From Anaerolineae bacterium (GTDB lineage Bacteria; Chloroflexota; Anaerolineae; Anaerolineales; UBA4823), in the NCBI GenBank assembly GCA_003130835.1, contig QEXX01000028.1, positions 1 to 64,000 on the forward strand: a DNA stretch of 64,000 nt. Direction: 5' to 3'. Position 1 is the first letter of the stretch, and every line of letters begins with the position of its first letter. The notes below the pieces were generated by a model, which was given only the letters and a program-made list of their open reading frames with translations, did no database searches and was not told the origin of the DNA. The translations under genes and the position numbers were made by a program. This document shows positions 1 through 8,290 of the stretch, piece after piece.

Positions 1-258
1 CATTCTCATCCGGGTACGGCTTCTCGGCAATGCTGTCGTCCACAATCATGACACCGTCTTCGGATTGCATCTGGCGCACATATGGCTTGACCATCCGCCA
101 CAAGTCGGCGCATGTTTGTGCTTCCCTCGCCAAGAAGCGTTGCACTTGATCATGACTGACTGCTCCGTTCAACAGAGCAGACAAGCCGGTCGCCGTTGTT
201 TGCCAAAGGCACTTATCAAATAATCGCTGTACAGGTCAAGGAGATTGTTGGTTTTCAT
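1..258 (-). pseudogene. IS701-like transposase, 5' part, frameshifted
   Basis: The minus strand opens with an ATG at 258 and reads like the N-terminus of an IS701-type DDE transposase (YSDYLISAFG). A one-base loss near 197-201 breaks the frame. In the next frame the match continues (TATGLSALLNG, SHDQVQRFL, ADLWRMVKP) to MIVDDSIAEKPYPDEN, which carries the first catalytic Asp region of this family. The gene leaves the window at base 1, so its C-terminal half cannot be judged. The break is not at a canonical slippery heptamer, so mutation is more likely than programmed frameshifting. The family name comes from recalled motif similarity. Confidence 0.7.
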
Positions 259-281
259 ACTCCAAGTTTACTCAAAACTGT

Positions 282-308
282 GTAAGGTGAGTTAATAACT
301 CACCTTAC
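282..308. repeat. Perfect 13-bp inverted repeat at an IS boundary
   Basis: Arms 282-294 and 296-308 are exact reverse complements around one central base (arm TAACTCACCTTAC). The right arm resembles the reverse complement of the sequence ending at 1662 (TTACTTACCTTAAG), so it may be the terminal repeat of the dead element at 461-1514, abutting the end of the IS701-like element. Two further small palindromes follow, at 326-343 (CACGAGA/TCTCGTG) and 350-363 (CGACAT/ATGTCG). Their role is unknown. Confidence 0.5.
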
Positions 309-460
309 GCAGTAGCGGTAGCACGAGATTTATCTCGTGGTTTCAGGCGACATGAATGTCGCGGCACGAATGAACTGCGTAACGTCAGTTATATAGTGAC
401 TGTTCATCTCATGGTGAAGGCTTAGCTAGGAAAGTCCTTTTTTCTTCCTCGTCATGTTTT

Positions 461-1514
461 TCAAGCTAGGAGCGTTGTCAGGTTCGCACCTGCGGCTGTC
501 CGACCATTGCCTGCCCAAGCCAGCAGGCGATAGACATTCATGGCAGACAGTTCTCGTTTATAGCTGCGCATGGTGCGGTAGCGCTCCTTGATGTACAGCC
601 GATGCCGCACTCACAAGCATGGTTGTTTCCATCTAAGCGTTCTCCGTTCTGTCCTTGCCAACGGCGATACAGTAGGTCTGGAAATAGCCTTACGGCTGCG
701 CTACTCCTTGCTGCGGTCGTTCTTCGACCAACTTCAGCAAGGTACGCAAATCCGTTTGCGCTTGATCGGGCGAGATGCCCAAAGCTCGTAACGAGCCTTC
801 GGTGTCTCGGGCTAAAAGCGGCAAGAGTTCTTGCACCAAGGCTTGTGTGTTTGTCAGCACATGCTTCTTGCACATTCGATGGCGCAGTCCCAGCTCATCA
901 GCCACGTGCTTGAAGGCATCTGCATCATCGGTGACCAACACTTCTGCCCCCATCGCTTGAGCAATCGCGGCAAGCCATGCTTGCAGTTACTCCGCATCTT
1001 CCGCCAATAAGCCATCGATGCTCAGCACCAGACCATGCAGCGGGTTGCTGGTCAGTCCAAGTTACAGCCAGCGCCCCTTGCAGCGCACGCTGGTCACATC
1101 CGCCCCCAGCACCGCCTTGCACATCCCCCCGAAGACTCCCATCTGTCGCATGCCAGGCACAGGCTGCGCCGCTTCTTGCACCGCCAGATAGACACTCGTC
1201 TTACTCATCCGATACCCCAAAGCCTTTATCGCCAAGGCAACCGCCCCGTAGCTCAGCCCCAGCAGGTACAACAACACCCCAAACCCCCGCAAACGCATCG
1301 TTAGTTACCTGCGCTCCACCCCCTTCGGGTAGCACCGCAACATCCACCGACAGTGCAGACAACAATGCCGCTTCACCTTCACCTGCCTTAACACGGTATC
1401 TCACACCTGCTTCGCTACGACCTCATGGACTTTTACCCCCTTGCTCTGACAATGGGGGCAGCGAACCCCTGCGGCTTCTTGCTTAACGGTGGGCAAAATC
1501 AATTGCAGACGCAT
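461..1514 (-). pseudogene. Degenerate DDE-type transposase, multiply frameshifted
   Basis: Pieces of one transposase run along the minus strand in changing frames. The N-terminus (ATG at 1514) has a zinc-ribbon pattern with CPHC and CCLHC, then a stop. Next come GVLLYLLGLSYGAVALA, VLGADVTSVRCKGRWL and VLVTDDADAFKHVADE. The end is LDGNN, IKERYRTMRSYKREL and NVYRLLAW, finishing at 461. At least four frame changes or stops separate these pieces, so the gene is dead. The layout (zinc ribbon, helix-rich core, late DGxNN...RYR.MR.YKRE motif) is that of a bacterial IS transposase. I cannot name the family with certainty. Confidence 0.75.
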
Positions 1515-1617
1515 GGATACTGCTCCATCTCCCAGATTTTCTCTGGATTCCCCCTAAGTTTCACTAAATTCCTAAACAATTACTGATGATCAACCCACTA
1601 ACTTTAAGATACAATTC

Positions 1618-1646
1618 TTGCTAAAAGTTGCATTCTTCATTATACT
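1618..1646 (+). promoter_or_regulatory. Sigma-70-type promoter of the PIG-L operon
   Basis: TTGCTA (1618-1623) and TATACT (1641-1646) are separated by 17 bases, a good housekeeping promoter about 50 bases before the ATG at 1697. It lies at the inferred edge of the dead insertion sequence, so the IS may have supplied the promoter. Confidence 0.5.
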
Positions 1647-1662
1647 TACTTAAGGTAAGTAA
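1646..1662. promoter_or_regulatory. Palindrome over the expected transcription start
   Basis: TTACTTA (1646-1652) and TAAGTAA (1656-1662) are perfect inverted arms around AGG, directly after the -10 box. They could be an operator, or part of the terminal repeat of the dead insertion sequence. The sequence does not decide. Confidence 0.35.
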
Positions 1663-1696
1663 ATAATTGGCCTGGTTTCGATTGAAGGAGTGCCCT

Positions 1697-3043
1697 ATGC
1701 CAACAGCCCTTGTAATCAGCCCTCATGCCGATGATGCCGCAGCCTTTTGCGGCGCCACGCTCGCCAAACGCGCTGCCCAAGGTTGGAAAATCGTCCTCGT
1801 GCGGGTCACCGATGACTCCAAAGACTCAGTGGGATTGAGCGAAGAAGAAACTCGCCGACGCATCACGGCAGAACTGCATCAAGCAGCCTCCATCTTGGGA
1901 ATCGACGAAATTGTGGAGTTGGGATACGAGACGGACCGGCTCTTTGCCGTATCAGAGTTGGAATTGCGTGAGCGGTTTGTCTATCTCATCCGTAAATATC
2001 GTCCTTACGCCGTTTTTTCCTTCGATCCAGATGGTTGGGAAGAAAACAACCAAGATCATAAGCGCGTGGCAGAAGCCATGGACGAAGCTTTATGGGTAGC
2101 TGCGTTTGATAAACACTATCCGGAACACTTCAAAGAAGGTTATCAACCGTATTGTGTGGTCGAACGCTGGTTCTTCGGGCGCAAGTTGCCCAATCCCAAC
2201 CGCGCCGAGGATATCAGCGAGTTCTTAGAAAAGAAAATCGATGCCCTTTGTGCTCACCAAACCCAGATGAAACACCTGTTACACCAATACCAAATGCAAT
2301 TGGCAGCTTGGGGGAGACGTGTGCCTTGGGTGGACGTCTCTTACGAAGGGGATCACAAGGAAATCGTGGCGGTCTTTTTACAGGAGCAGGCAAACGCAGT
2401 GGCGCGCGAATTTGGCTTAGGCGAAGGCAGAATGGGAGAGTTATTCCGTTATGTCCGCTTCGGAGACCTAGAAGAGCTATTCCAGATGATGTCTGAACCC
2501 CTCCAAAGTGCCGAAAGCCTGCCAGAAGCTCAGCCTCAGCCACAACCAACCCTCTCGGCCGCTGAGCAAGAGGACTATCTGCGCCACATTCTTGCCTCAA
2601 ATCTCCATCAGCGCCTTCGCTTGATGGGACATCACCATCTCTGCGCCGGTGCCTTTGAAGAGCTGTTTCAGAGCATCCCGTTTCGCTTGTCTTACCAAAA
2701 CCTGGTCGCTCACTTGAAAGCCAGCCCCGATCTCGAAGTGGAAAGCATCTTTGGCTATGATATTTTTTGCTATCAGTGCGGTTATTGGGACAACGAGCAA
2801 GGACGGTGTAGCACAGGTTGGAAAAACAAAATTAGCAAAGACGCAGCGGTTTTGGACTATTTAGGCATTCGCACTGGCGAAGTGCGGCGGCTGGAGGACC
2901 TGCAGCGTCTGTTAGCGGAGAAAATCACCCCAGAGGTGCTTTACCATTTCTGCGGACCGGGCGAATGGAAATGTGAAAACTACGTGCTAGGGATCTGCCA
3001 AAGGGGTTACGCAAAGCTGCGTCAGCGGTTTGGGTTTGAGTAA
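1697..3043 (+). CDS. PIG-L (LmbE-like) deacetylase fused to a DUF1284-like Cys-rich domain
   Basis: The start is the ATG at 1697, preceded by GAAGGAG; the upstream in-frame codons lack a ribosome site. The product is 448 residues. Residues 1-230 are a PIG-L deacetylase, a zinc enzyme family removing acetyl groups from N-acetyl sugars or related amides. The metal motif is H10-A-D12-D13, and D120-H121 fits the second conserved block. From about 306 the chain matches the DUF1284 pattern: GHHHLC (311-316), then C358, C361, C371, C419, C426 and C434, which suggests a bound metal or Fe-S cluster. This fusion is unusual. It heads an operon with an MFS transporter and a cupin, so a transported acylated substrate is plausible. 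The substrate is unknown. Confidence 0.8.
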   Translation: MPTALVISPHADDAAAFCGATLAKRAAQGWKIVLVRVTDDSKDSVGLSEEETRRRITAELHQAASILGIDEIVELGYETDRLFAVSELELRERFVYLIRKYRPYAVFSFDPDGWEENNQDHKRVAEAMDEALWVAAFDKHYPEHFKEGYQPYCVVERWFFGRKLPNPNRAEDISEFLEKKIDALCAHQTQMKHLLHQYQMQLAAWGRRVPWVDVSYEGDHKEIVAVFLQEQANAVAREFGLGEGRMGELFRYVRFGDLEELFQMMSEPLQSAESLPEAQPQPQPTLSAAEQEDYLRHILASNLHQRLRLMGHHHLCAGAFEELFQSIPFRLSYQNLVAHLKASPDLEVESIFGYDIFCYQCGYWDNEQGRCSTGWKNKISKDAAVLDYLGIRTGEVRRLEDLQRLLAEKITPEVLYHFCGPGEWKCENYVLGICQRGYAKLRQRFGFE

Positions 3044-3099
3044 GAACAACCCATGCCCTTGAACCATAAAAAACAGGGATATCCATTGGGGAGGGTCAC

Positions 3100-4431
3100 A
3101 TGACAGCTCAACGAGGCACGCGAGTGCGCTCTTTAGTGGCTTTAGGGTTTGGGTTCTTTATTGACAGCGCAGAAGATTTAGCATTGCCCATGCTCTTTCC
3201 AGCGATTCGCAATTCGCTAGGGTTACTGTATAGTCACCTCGGGCTGATTGACAACATTCGCATTATCTTTCAAACGTTTTCGGGGCCGTTTTGGGGGATG
3301 CTTGCGGATAAGTACAATCGCAAATGGATTTTGGTCATCGGGACAGGGGTGTGGGGAATCTGGACAGCCTTATGTGGTTTGGTGGATAGTTTCTGGCAAT
3401 TAATGGTCTTGCGCATTGTTGCCTGTATTGGCTTGGGATGTCTCTATCCCGCCGCCTTTAGCATCTTAGGAGACATCTTCGGGCCGCGCGATCGAGGCAA
3501 AGCCATGGGGGCAATTAGCGCCATAGGAATGTTCGGAATCGTGGTTGGCGCGCTGGTGTTTGGCGAATTGACCGCTATCCCGGAGATCGGTTGGCGCATC
3601 GGTTTGGTGGGCTTGGGTGCAATGAGTGTTCTCTCCGGTGTGGTGATAGCCATATTGATCAAAAACCCCGTACGCGGCGCGGCGGAGCCAGAACTCAGCG
3701 ATGTCATCACCGAAGAAGCCGAGGTTCAGTTTGCTTTCTCGCTCAAGAAAGTCCGCGAGGTATTGCGCAGTGGCACCTTATGGCTGAATTTCATTCAAGG
3801 GGCGTTTATCATGACCTGCATCAACGCGCTCTCGATTTTCTTCGTCACTTGGTTAGTGGACGACCGGGGATATTCGGAGAGTGAAGCACCCATCTTCTTC
3901 GCTGGGATTGTCATCTCTCTTGCCGTTGGCAGTTTTGTCGCCGGGGTAGTTGCCGATTGGGCAGATGTGCGCTCCCCAAAATATGGACGCATTCTATGCT
4001 CACAAGGCTCGATTGCCATTACGCTCCCCGCCCTTTGGTATCTGTTTACCCGAGCACAAACAGAAATGCAAATCTTAGTTCCGTCTATCTTGGCTGGCTT
4101 CTTCCTCGATTGGACGCGCCGCGGCGTTCAGCAACCCCTCGCCCATGCCGTGACCAAACCCGAGCTTCGCTCAACAGCCATGGCTTTGATGGAGTTTACC
4201 CAAGGCGCCTTTGCCTCGGTGGTGATCATCCTCTTTGGGAATTTCGCCAACCAATATGGCTTGACGACGACGCTGCTGGTGCTGTCCGTAGGCTTTTGGA
4301 GCATTGCGCTGGTGCTCACCACCCTTTACTACTTTATTTACCCGCGGGAAGCGGCAAACTTTCGTCAAGAAATGAAGAATCGCCGCGAGGTTCTGATCGG
4401 TCAAAGTCAAATTGCTAATTTCCCCGAATAA
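3100..4431 (+). CDS. Major facilitator superfamily transporter
   Basis: A 443-residue protein with about twelve hydrophobic segments and the MFS loop motif GMLADKYNRKWI between helices 2 and 3. The start ATG follows GGGGAGGG at normal distance. It lies 56 bases after the PIG-L gene and 15 bases before the cupin gene, on the same strand, so the three are probably cotranscribed. Direction and substrate of transport cannot be read from the sequence. Confidence 0.85.
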   Translation: MTAQRGTRVRSLVALGFGFFIDSAEDLALPMLFPAIRNSLGLLYSHLGLIDNIRIIFQTFSGPFWGMLADKYNRKWILVIGTGVWGIWTALCGLVDSFWQLMVLRIVACIGLGCLYPAAFSILGDIFGPRDRGKAMGAISAIGMFGIVVGALVFGELTAIPEIGWRIGLVGLGAMSVLSGVVIAILIKNPVRGAAEPELSDVITEEAEVQFAFSLKKVREVLRSGTLWLNFIQGAFIMTCINALSIFFVTWLVDDRGYSESEAPIFFAGIVISLAVGSFVAGVVADWADVRSPKYGRILCSQGSIAITLPALWYLFTRAQTEMQILVPSILAGFFLDWTRRGVQQPLAHAVTKPELRSTAMALMEFTQGAFASVVIILFGNFANQYGLTTTLLVLSVGFWSIALVLTTLYYFIYPREAANFRQEMKNRREVLIGQSQIANFPE

Positions 4432-4446
4432 GAAAGGCAGGATGGA

Positions 4447-4848
4447 ATGATCGAAATCCACGAATGGAACGGAGAAGGCTATCAACCCCTGGTTTTTACC
4501 CCCCAATGGATGGCCGCCATTCTCAATTGGCAGCCACTTTACGATTTGGCGAACGCCGATGAAATCGAAGTTCACCAACAAACCGATGAAGTCTTCGTCC
4601 TGTGGCGGGGACGGGGAGCGTTGTACTATCTCACCGAAGAGGGACAGCTCGAAGTGCAGGACTTAAAACCCGGCGTCATCTATAATGTGCCGGCTGGTGT
4701 CTGGCATGGTTGTTTAGGCAGTCGTGATGTGTCTTGGATCATTGTCGAAAACCGCGACACTCACCTGAACGACACCACCGTGCGCAAAATGAGCGACACA
4801 GAGCGAGAGACCCTGCGCCAAAAGGCGCCGGGTTGGTGCAAAGCCTAA
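4447..4848 (+). CDS. Small cupin-domain protein
   Basis: This 133-residue protein has the shape of a single cupin barrel. It contains EVHQQTDEVFVLWRGRG, a first cupin block with His and Glu, and YNVPAGVWHG, a second block with the closing His. It follows the MFS gene by 15 bases and is the last gene of the operon. Such proteins can be small enzymes or sugar- or metal-binding proteins; the function here is open. Confidence 0.75.
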   Translation: MIEIHEWNGEGYQPLVFTPQWMAAILNWQPLYDLANADEIEVHQQTDEVFVLWRGRGALYYLTEEGQLEVQDLKPGVIYNVPAGVWHGCLGSRDVSWIIVENRDTHLNDTTVRKMSDTERETLRQKAPGWCKA

Positions 4849-4912
4849 GGGGGGCAGTCAGGATGTCCCTAACTCCTTCCTGATCCTCTTCGTGTTTGGA
4901 AGATTAGTTGAG

Positions 4913-4950
4913 AGGAGAAGCAAGGGGCAGATCCTTGCCTTGCTTCTCCT
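4913..4950 (+). terminator. Strong stem-loop after the PIG-L operon
   Basis: The arms AGGAGAAGCAAGG (4913-4925) and CCTTGCTTCTCCT (4938-4950) pair perfectly over 13 bp with a 12-base loop, followed by a T-containing tract. The next gene is on the other strand, so the hairpin could end transcription from both sides. Confidence 0.6.
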
Positions 4951-5002
4951 GTTGTTCAGCTAGATGGGTTGCATTTTTGCTGCAGACTTGGCTTAGACGA
5001 AT

Positions 5003-6094
5003 TTATTGACCCAAGAATAAAAAGTGGTTGGTCAAGGTGTAATAGATATAGTTTTGCCAAAGCCGCAGGATATCGTCGCGAACGTAATCATGAGTAGCAA
5101 AAGTCTGCAGCAAGAAACGCCCCTGGTAGCACTCGGTCAATACACCGTGATTGGTTTTATCGGTGCCACTGGTGCCAAGTAGCAGGGTTGCCTTGGATGG
5201 CTCGTCCCCGATTGCTTGGGAGACCTTCATCAAGTCGCCAATATCCCCCCGCCAGTAATTCGCTGTTCCCAAGCTGCGCACCTGGTTGGGTTGATTGAAC
5301 AAAGGATGATCGGGAACGAGGAAAGAGAGCTTGCGCAAACCAGGGTTGTACCAATCTTTATAGAATTCCACGCCGCACTTCTTCAGCAGGGAAGACATCT
5401 TCCCTTGATGGAGACTGTCCACTTCCCACATTTCGAGTACAACAGCAGTACCGCGTTCCAGGTGCTGTTCCAAGTAAGGGAAAAATTCACCTTGGATTTT
5501 GCCATAAGCTTCTGAAGAGACAATGATTAAGTCCCAATCCGAAGAACCCAATAACTGATCTTTAAGCCACCCTTGGGCACTGCCGACATCGATATAGGTA
5601 TAGCCTTCTTGATCGAGAGCGCTTTTGACGTATCGTTCCATCCCATACCGGTGGCCCGAAGTATCCTCAAAAAGTAAAATCCTGGCAGCCTTAATTTGGG
5701 CTTCGAGGTCGGGCTGGGGAGGCTCGGAGGGGATTGGGGGAGGTTCTGTCTCGCCCGTTGAAGGAGCTTCGGTGGATGGGGGTTGTTCGGTCGCAGGAGC
5801 TTCGGCCGTCGTTTGCTGAAGAGCCTCGCTTGTGGCTTGCAAATCCAGTGCCATTTGGGTCGCTTGGGCAGCGACCTGGGTGCCTTGCTCGGCAAGAGCT
5901 TGCATGGTCGCTTCCACCGCATTGCCTTGTCCCGCAGCAGCTAAGGTCGCTTGCCGGGCTAGGGCTTCTACCGTTGCCTGTTGGGCGTTGTTTGAGGTGG
6001 GAAGCAAGGCGATGTTGCAGGCTAAGGCGGCCAGAATCAAGGCAATGATCAAGGTAAGCATGGATAGATTGCGCTTAAAATGAAGTTTACTCAT
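5003..6094 (-). CDS. Predicted lipoprotein with Ala/Gln/Thr-rich stalk
   Basis: The ATG at 6094 has AAGGAGG at ideal distance; a longer reading from 6118 lacks such a site. The product is 363 residues. The N-terminus has a basic stretch and hydrophobic core ending LAALAC, a lipoprotein-like cleavage site with Cys about 26. A stalk follows, rich in QAT/EAL repeats (possible coiled coil), then a Pro/Thr/Glu linker. The globular part (about 130-363) starts ARILLFEDTSG and has alternating strands and helices. It resembles DUF4350 or glutamine-amidotransferase-like folds only loosely. No enzyme motif was recognised. It is probably anchored at the outer face of the membrane. Confidence 0.6.
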   Translation of the reverse strand: MSKLHFKRNLSMLTLIIALILAALACNIALLPTSNNAQQATVEALARQATLAAAGQGNAVEATMQALAEQGTQVAAQATQMALDLQATSEALQQTTAEAPATEQPPSTEAPSTGETEPPPIPSEPPQPDLEAQIKAARILLFEDTSGHRYGMERYVKSALDQEGYTYIDVGSAQGWLKDQLLGSSDWDLIIVSSEAYGKIQGEFFPYLEQHLERGTAVVLEMWEVDSLHQGKMSSLLKKCGVEFYKDWYNPGLRKLSFLVPDHPLFNQPNQVRSLGTANYWRGDIGDLMKVSQAIGDEPSKATLLLGTSGTDKTNHGVLTECYQGRFLLQTFATHDYVRDDILRLWQNYIYYTLTNHFLFLGQ

Positions 6095-6241
6095 GGGATC
6101 GCCTCCTTCATTACACACTCTAGCAGATCGAATATTCGTCTTTTTTCGGCGGGAAGGGGAAGAAAGACAAAAGACTTAGAAATATTATACAATTAACTCT
6201 CTTGCTAGCCGGGCTGGACGGCGGAGTTTTAACGATGCAAG

Positions 6242-6580
6242 GTGTTTCCTCCTAAAGACGCCTATGCCGCAGGTGCATGGGTTTTTGCCTTGATCGGTGG
6301 GGCTTTTATCTACCTAGGCGTCAAACCGATGCAATCGGTCAAAGTCGCTGTTGCTAAGGGAAAAATGCACCTGGCACGCGTTTGGCGCACCCGACGCAAC
6401 AACAATGTCACTAGCACCTTTCTCATGACCGAATTACACCTAGCAAACAAAATTTTGGCGTGCCAGAGGAGGTCTTCGCAGAATTGGAAGACGGCTCGGT
6501 TTACGCCGTCTATGATGGGGACGGCTTACACAATTACTATCGACTTCTTCCTTGCGTGCGCCCTATTTTTAGAAATATGG
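6242..6580 (+). pseudogene. Frameshifted remnant of a small membrane protein
   Basis: One frame starts at 6242 and gives a hydrophobic helix (AGAWVFALIGGAFIYLG) and a basic linker, up to about TELHLANK near 6450. The adjacent frame then continues sensibly with FGVPEEVFAELEDGSVYAVY and DGDGLHNYYRLLP, which looks like the end of a small beta-rich domain. A one-base change in the A/T run near 6450-6460 explains the switch. An intact version would have one or more membrane helices and a cytosolic tail. Family not identified. Confidence 0.45.
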
Positions 6581-6592
6581 GAGCACTTCCCA

Positions 6593-7792
6593 TCAGCGTA
6601 CGCGCACGTTCCAAGCGCTGGCAAAGCCCAGCAAGCTAGCCGGGATCAGCATAAGCCCGGCCAGAAACCAATCGAAACGGACGACAAGCTCGCCGAAAAC
6701 CAATGGTCCGGTCAATTGCCCAAAATATTGCCCAAATAACACCACTGCCAGTCCCAACCCTGCCCATTGCGGCTTGCGCATGACTTCCGGCGCGGCGGCA
6801 AAAGTGGCGGTTGGGAGAGCACCGATCAGCAGGCCTTGGATGCTCATTAGCAGGACGATGCCCATCCCCTGCACACGGAAGGGGAACAGGAGAAGGATAG
6901 CAATCGCCAGAAAGGGCAAAGCAATCAATAAACGGCGTGAGTTGAGGCGATCAGAAAGCCAACCGGCTGCCGGGGCTGAAAACAAAACGACCAACGTGGC
7001 AATGCTCGACAAGAAAGACGCCTGCGGCAGGGGATAACCGCGTACCTCGTGCAAGAAGGTGGGATAGTACGTGCCAATGGACACCATCACGAAATTAAAA
7101 CAGGCAAAAGCTGCCCCTAAGAGCCAAATCTCACGGTTCGCCAGCGCTTTGCGGAAGGAAAGGGAAGACTGAGCAGCCCCCTTTTGAGGTTCGGATTGGG
7201 GAGGCTGACGCACCAGCCAAGCATAGAGCAGAGCAGCCAATAGGGTGAAGGCAGCGCCACCCCACCAGACACTTTGCCATCCGTAGGCAAGGCTAAAGCG
7301 CGGCGCTAAGTTATACATGAGAATACTCCCGACCGGCACCCAGGTCGCCCAAATGCCCATGGCGGCACCTTGACGCTGTGGCGGGAACCATTGCGCGATG
7401 GTCGCCGGAGCAATCACGCCCATCAAGCCAATCCCAATGCCTTCGATGACTCGACTCAAAGCTAAGACCCCAAAAGTAGGCGAGAGCGCGCCCAGCACAG
7501 CTCCCCCCGCCAGGCACCCCAAGGCGATTAAGCCGCTTGTGCGCGAGCCTAGTTTTTGCACGATCAAACCAGCCGGCAAAGCCAGCAGCAATCCTGTCAG
7601 GGCGACGGTGGACATCAAGGATCCGCCTTGAGAAAGGTTGATCCCAAACCGTTCCATTATCATTGGCAGGATCGGCGGTACCTTGAATTGATTGAAGGGT
7701 GCTGCCACACTGGCGAGATAGACTGCCAGCAGGACGAACCAAGCGTAACGGTCAGCAGTAAGCGCAAAGGGGTAGGAGGAAGCTTTTTGCAT
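6593..7792 (-). CDS. MFS transporter of the CynX/NarK-like type
   Basis: A 399-residue protein with about twelve transmembrane segments. RVIEGIGIGLMGVIAPATIA and the following WFPPQRQGAAMGIW match the helix 4-5 region of MFS permeases that move small anions or sugars. The ATG follows CGGAGA. It is monocistronic in view: the 3' side meets the remnant at 6242-6580 and the 5' side has a 498-base gap. Substrate unknown. Confidence 0.8.
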   Translation of the reverse strand: MQKASSYPFALTADRYAWFVLLAVYLASVAAPFNQFKVPPILPMIMERFGINLSQGGSLMSTVALTGLLLALPAGLIVQKLGSRTSGLIALGCLAGGAVLGALSPTFGVLALSRVIEGIGIGLMGVIAPATIAQWFPPQRQGAAMGIWATWVPVGSILMYNLAPRFSLAYGWQSVWWGGAAFTLLAALLYAWLVRQPPQSEPQKGAAQSSLSFRKALANREIWLLGAAFACFNFVMVSIGTYYPTFLHEVRGYPLPQASFLSSIATLVVLFSAPAAGWLSDRLNSRRLLIALPFLAIAILLLFPFRVQGMGIVLLMSIQGLLIGALPTATFAAAPEVMRKPQWAGLGLAVVLFGQYFGQLTGPLVFGELVVRFDWFLAGLMLIPASLLGFASAWNVRVR

Positions 7793-8290
7793 GGAGTCTC
7801 CGCAGATTCAGGTGTTATGAAGATCAATTTTAGAATTCTATCGCATTTGTATCGTTGTTAACGGATATAGAACCAACTGCAAAGCATGGATTGGGTATGC
7901 TATCGCGGCTTGATCATCTTGGTCACGAAGTTTGTTAATCTCCCTTTTTATTTGGATAGATGTCCATCTCAGCCTGCACGTAGAGCCGATTCCTTGACCT
8001 GCGACTTCGATCCTCTTGCCAGAGCGGGCGTTCTCTTCCGCCCAGTCTTGTAGACGGAGATGAATGCACTGCCAAGCAACTGGCTAGAACGGCTAAGCTC
8101 TTCGTCAATTGGCATAGAAAACCGCACTCTAACTGCCTCGCAGGGAAAACAGGCTTGTCCGCCGCATCGCACAGTTAGAGACGCCTGCACCTCGGTTGCA
8201 GAGATTGGGGATGTGAGCTTCGCTCGTCTTCATCCCCAACCCCTTTCAACAGCAGGACAAAAAAGCCCTCTTGCAAAGTGACGAAAAAGT
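7793..8290. other. Gap without a supported gene
   Basis: Short open frames on both strands around 7969-8281 show no recognisable domain, and none has a convincing ribosome site. The stretch must carry the promoter of the MFS gene ending at 6593 and the 3' end of the corrinoid operon. No strong terminator hairpin was found. Confidence 0.4.

Larger units (their letters stand above)
296..1662. mobile_element. Putative extent of the dead insertion sequence
   Basis: The sequence at 296-310 (TAACTCACCTTACGC) and the reverse complement of 1648-1662 (TTACTTACCTTAAGT) match at most positions and flank the degenerate transposase on both sides, as terminal inverted repeats would. The match is imperfect, as expected of an old copy. 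No target-site duplication was established, so the boundaries are inferred. Confidence 0.4.

Noticed and set aside
7969-8281. Two short overlapping frames in the gap before the UroD-like gene
   Set aside because: No recognisable domain, no convincing ribosome site, and both frames overlap on opposite strands.
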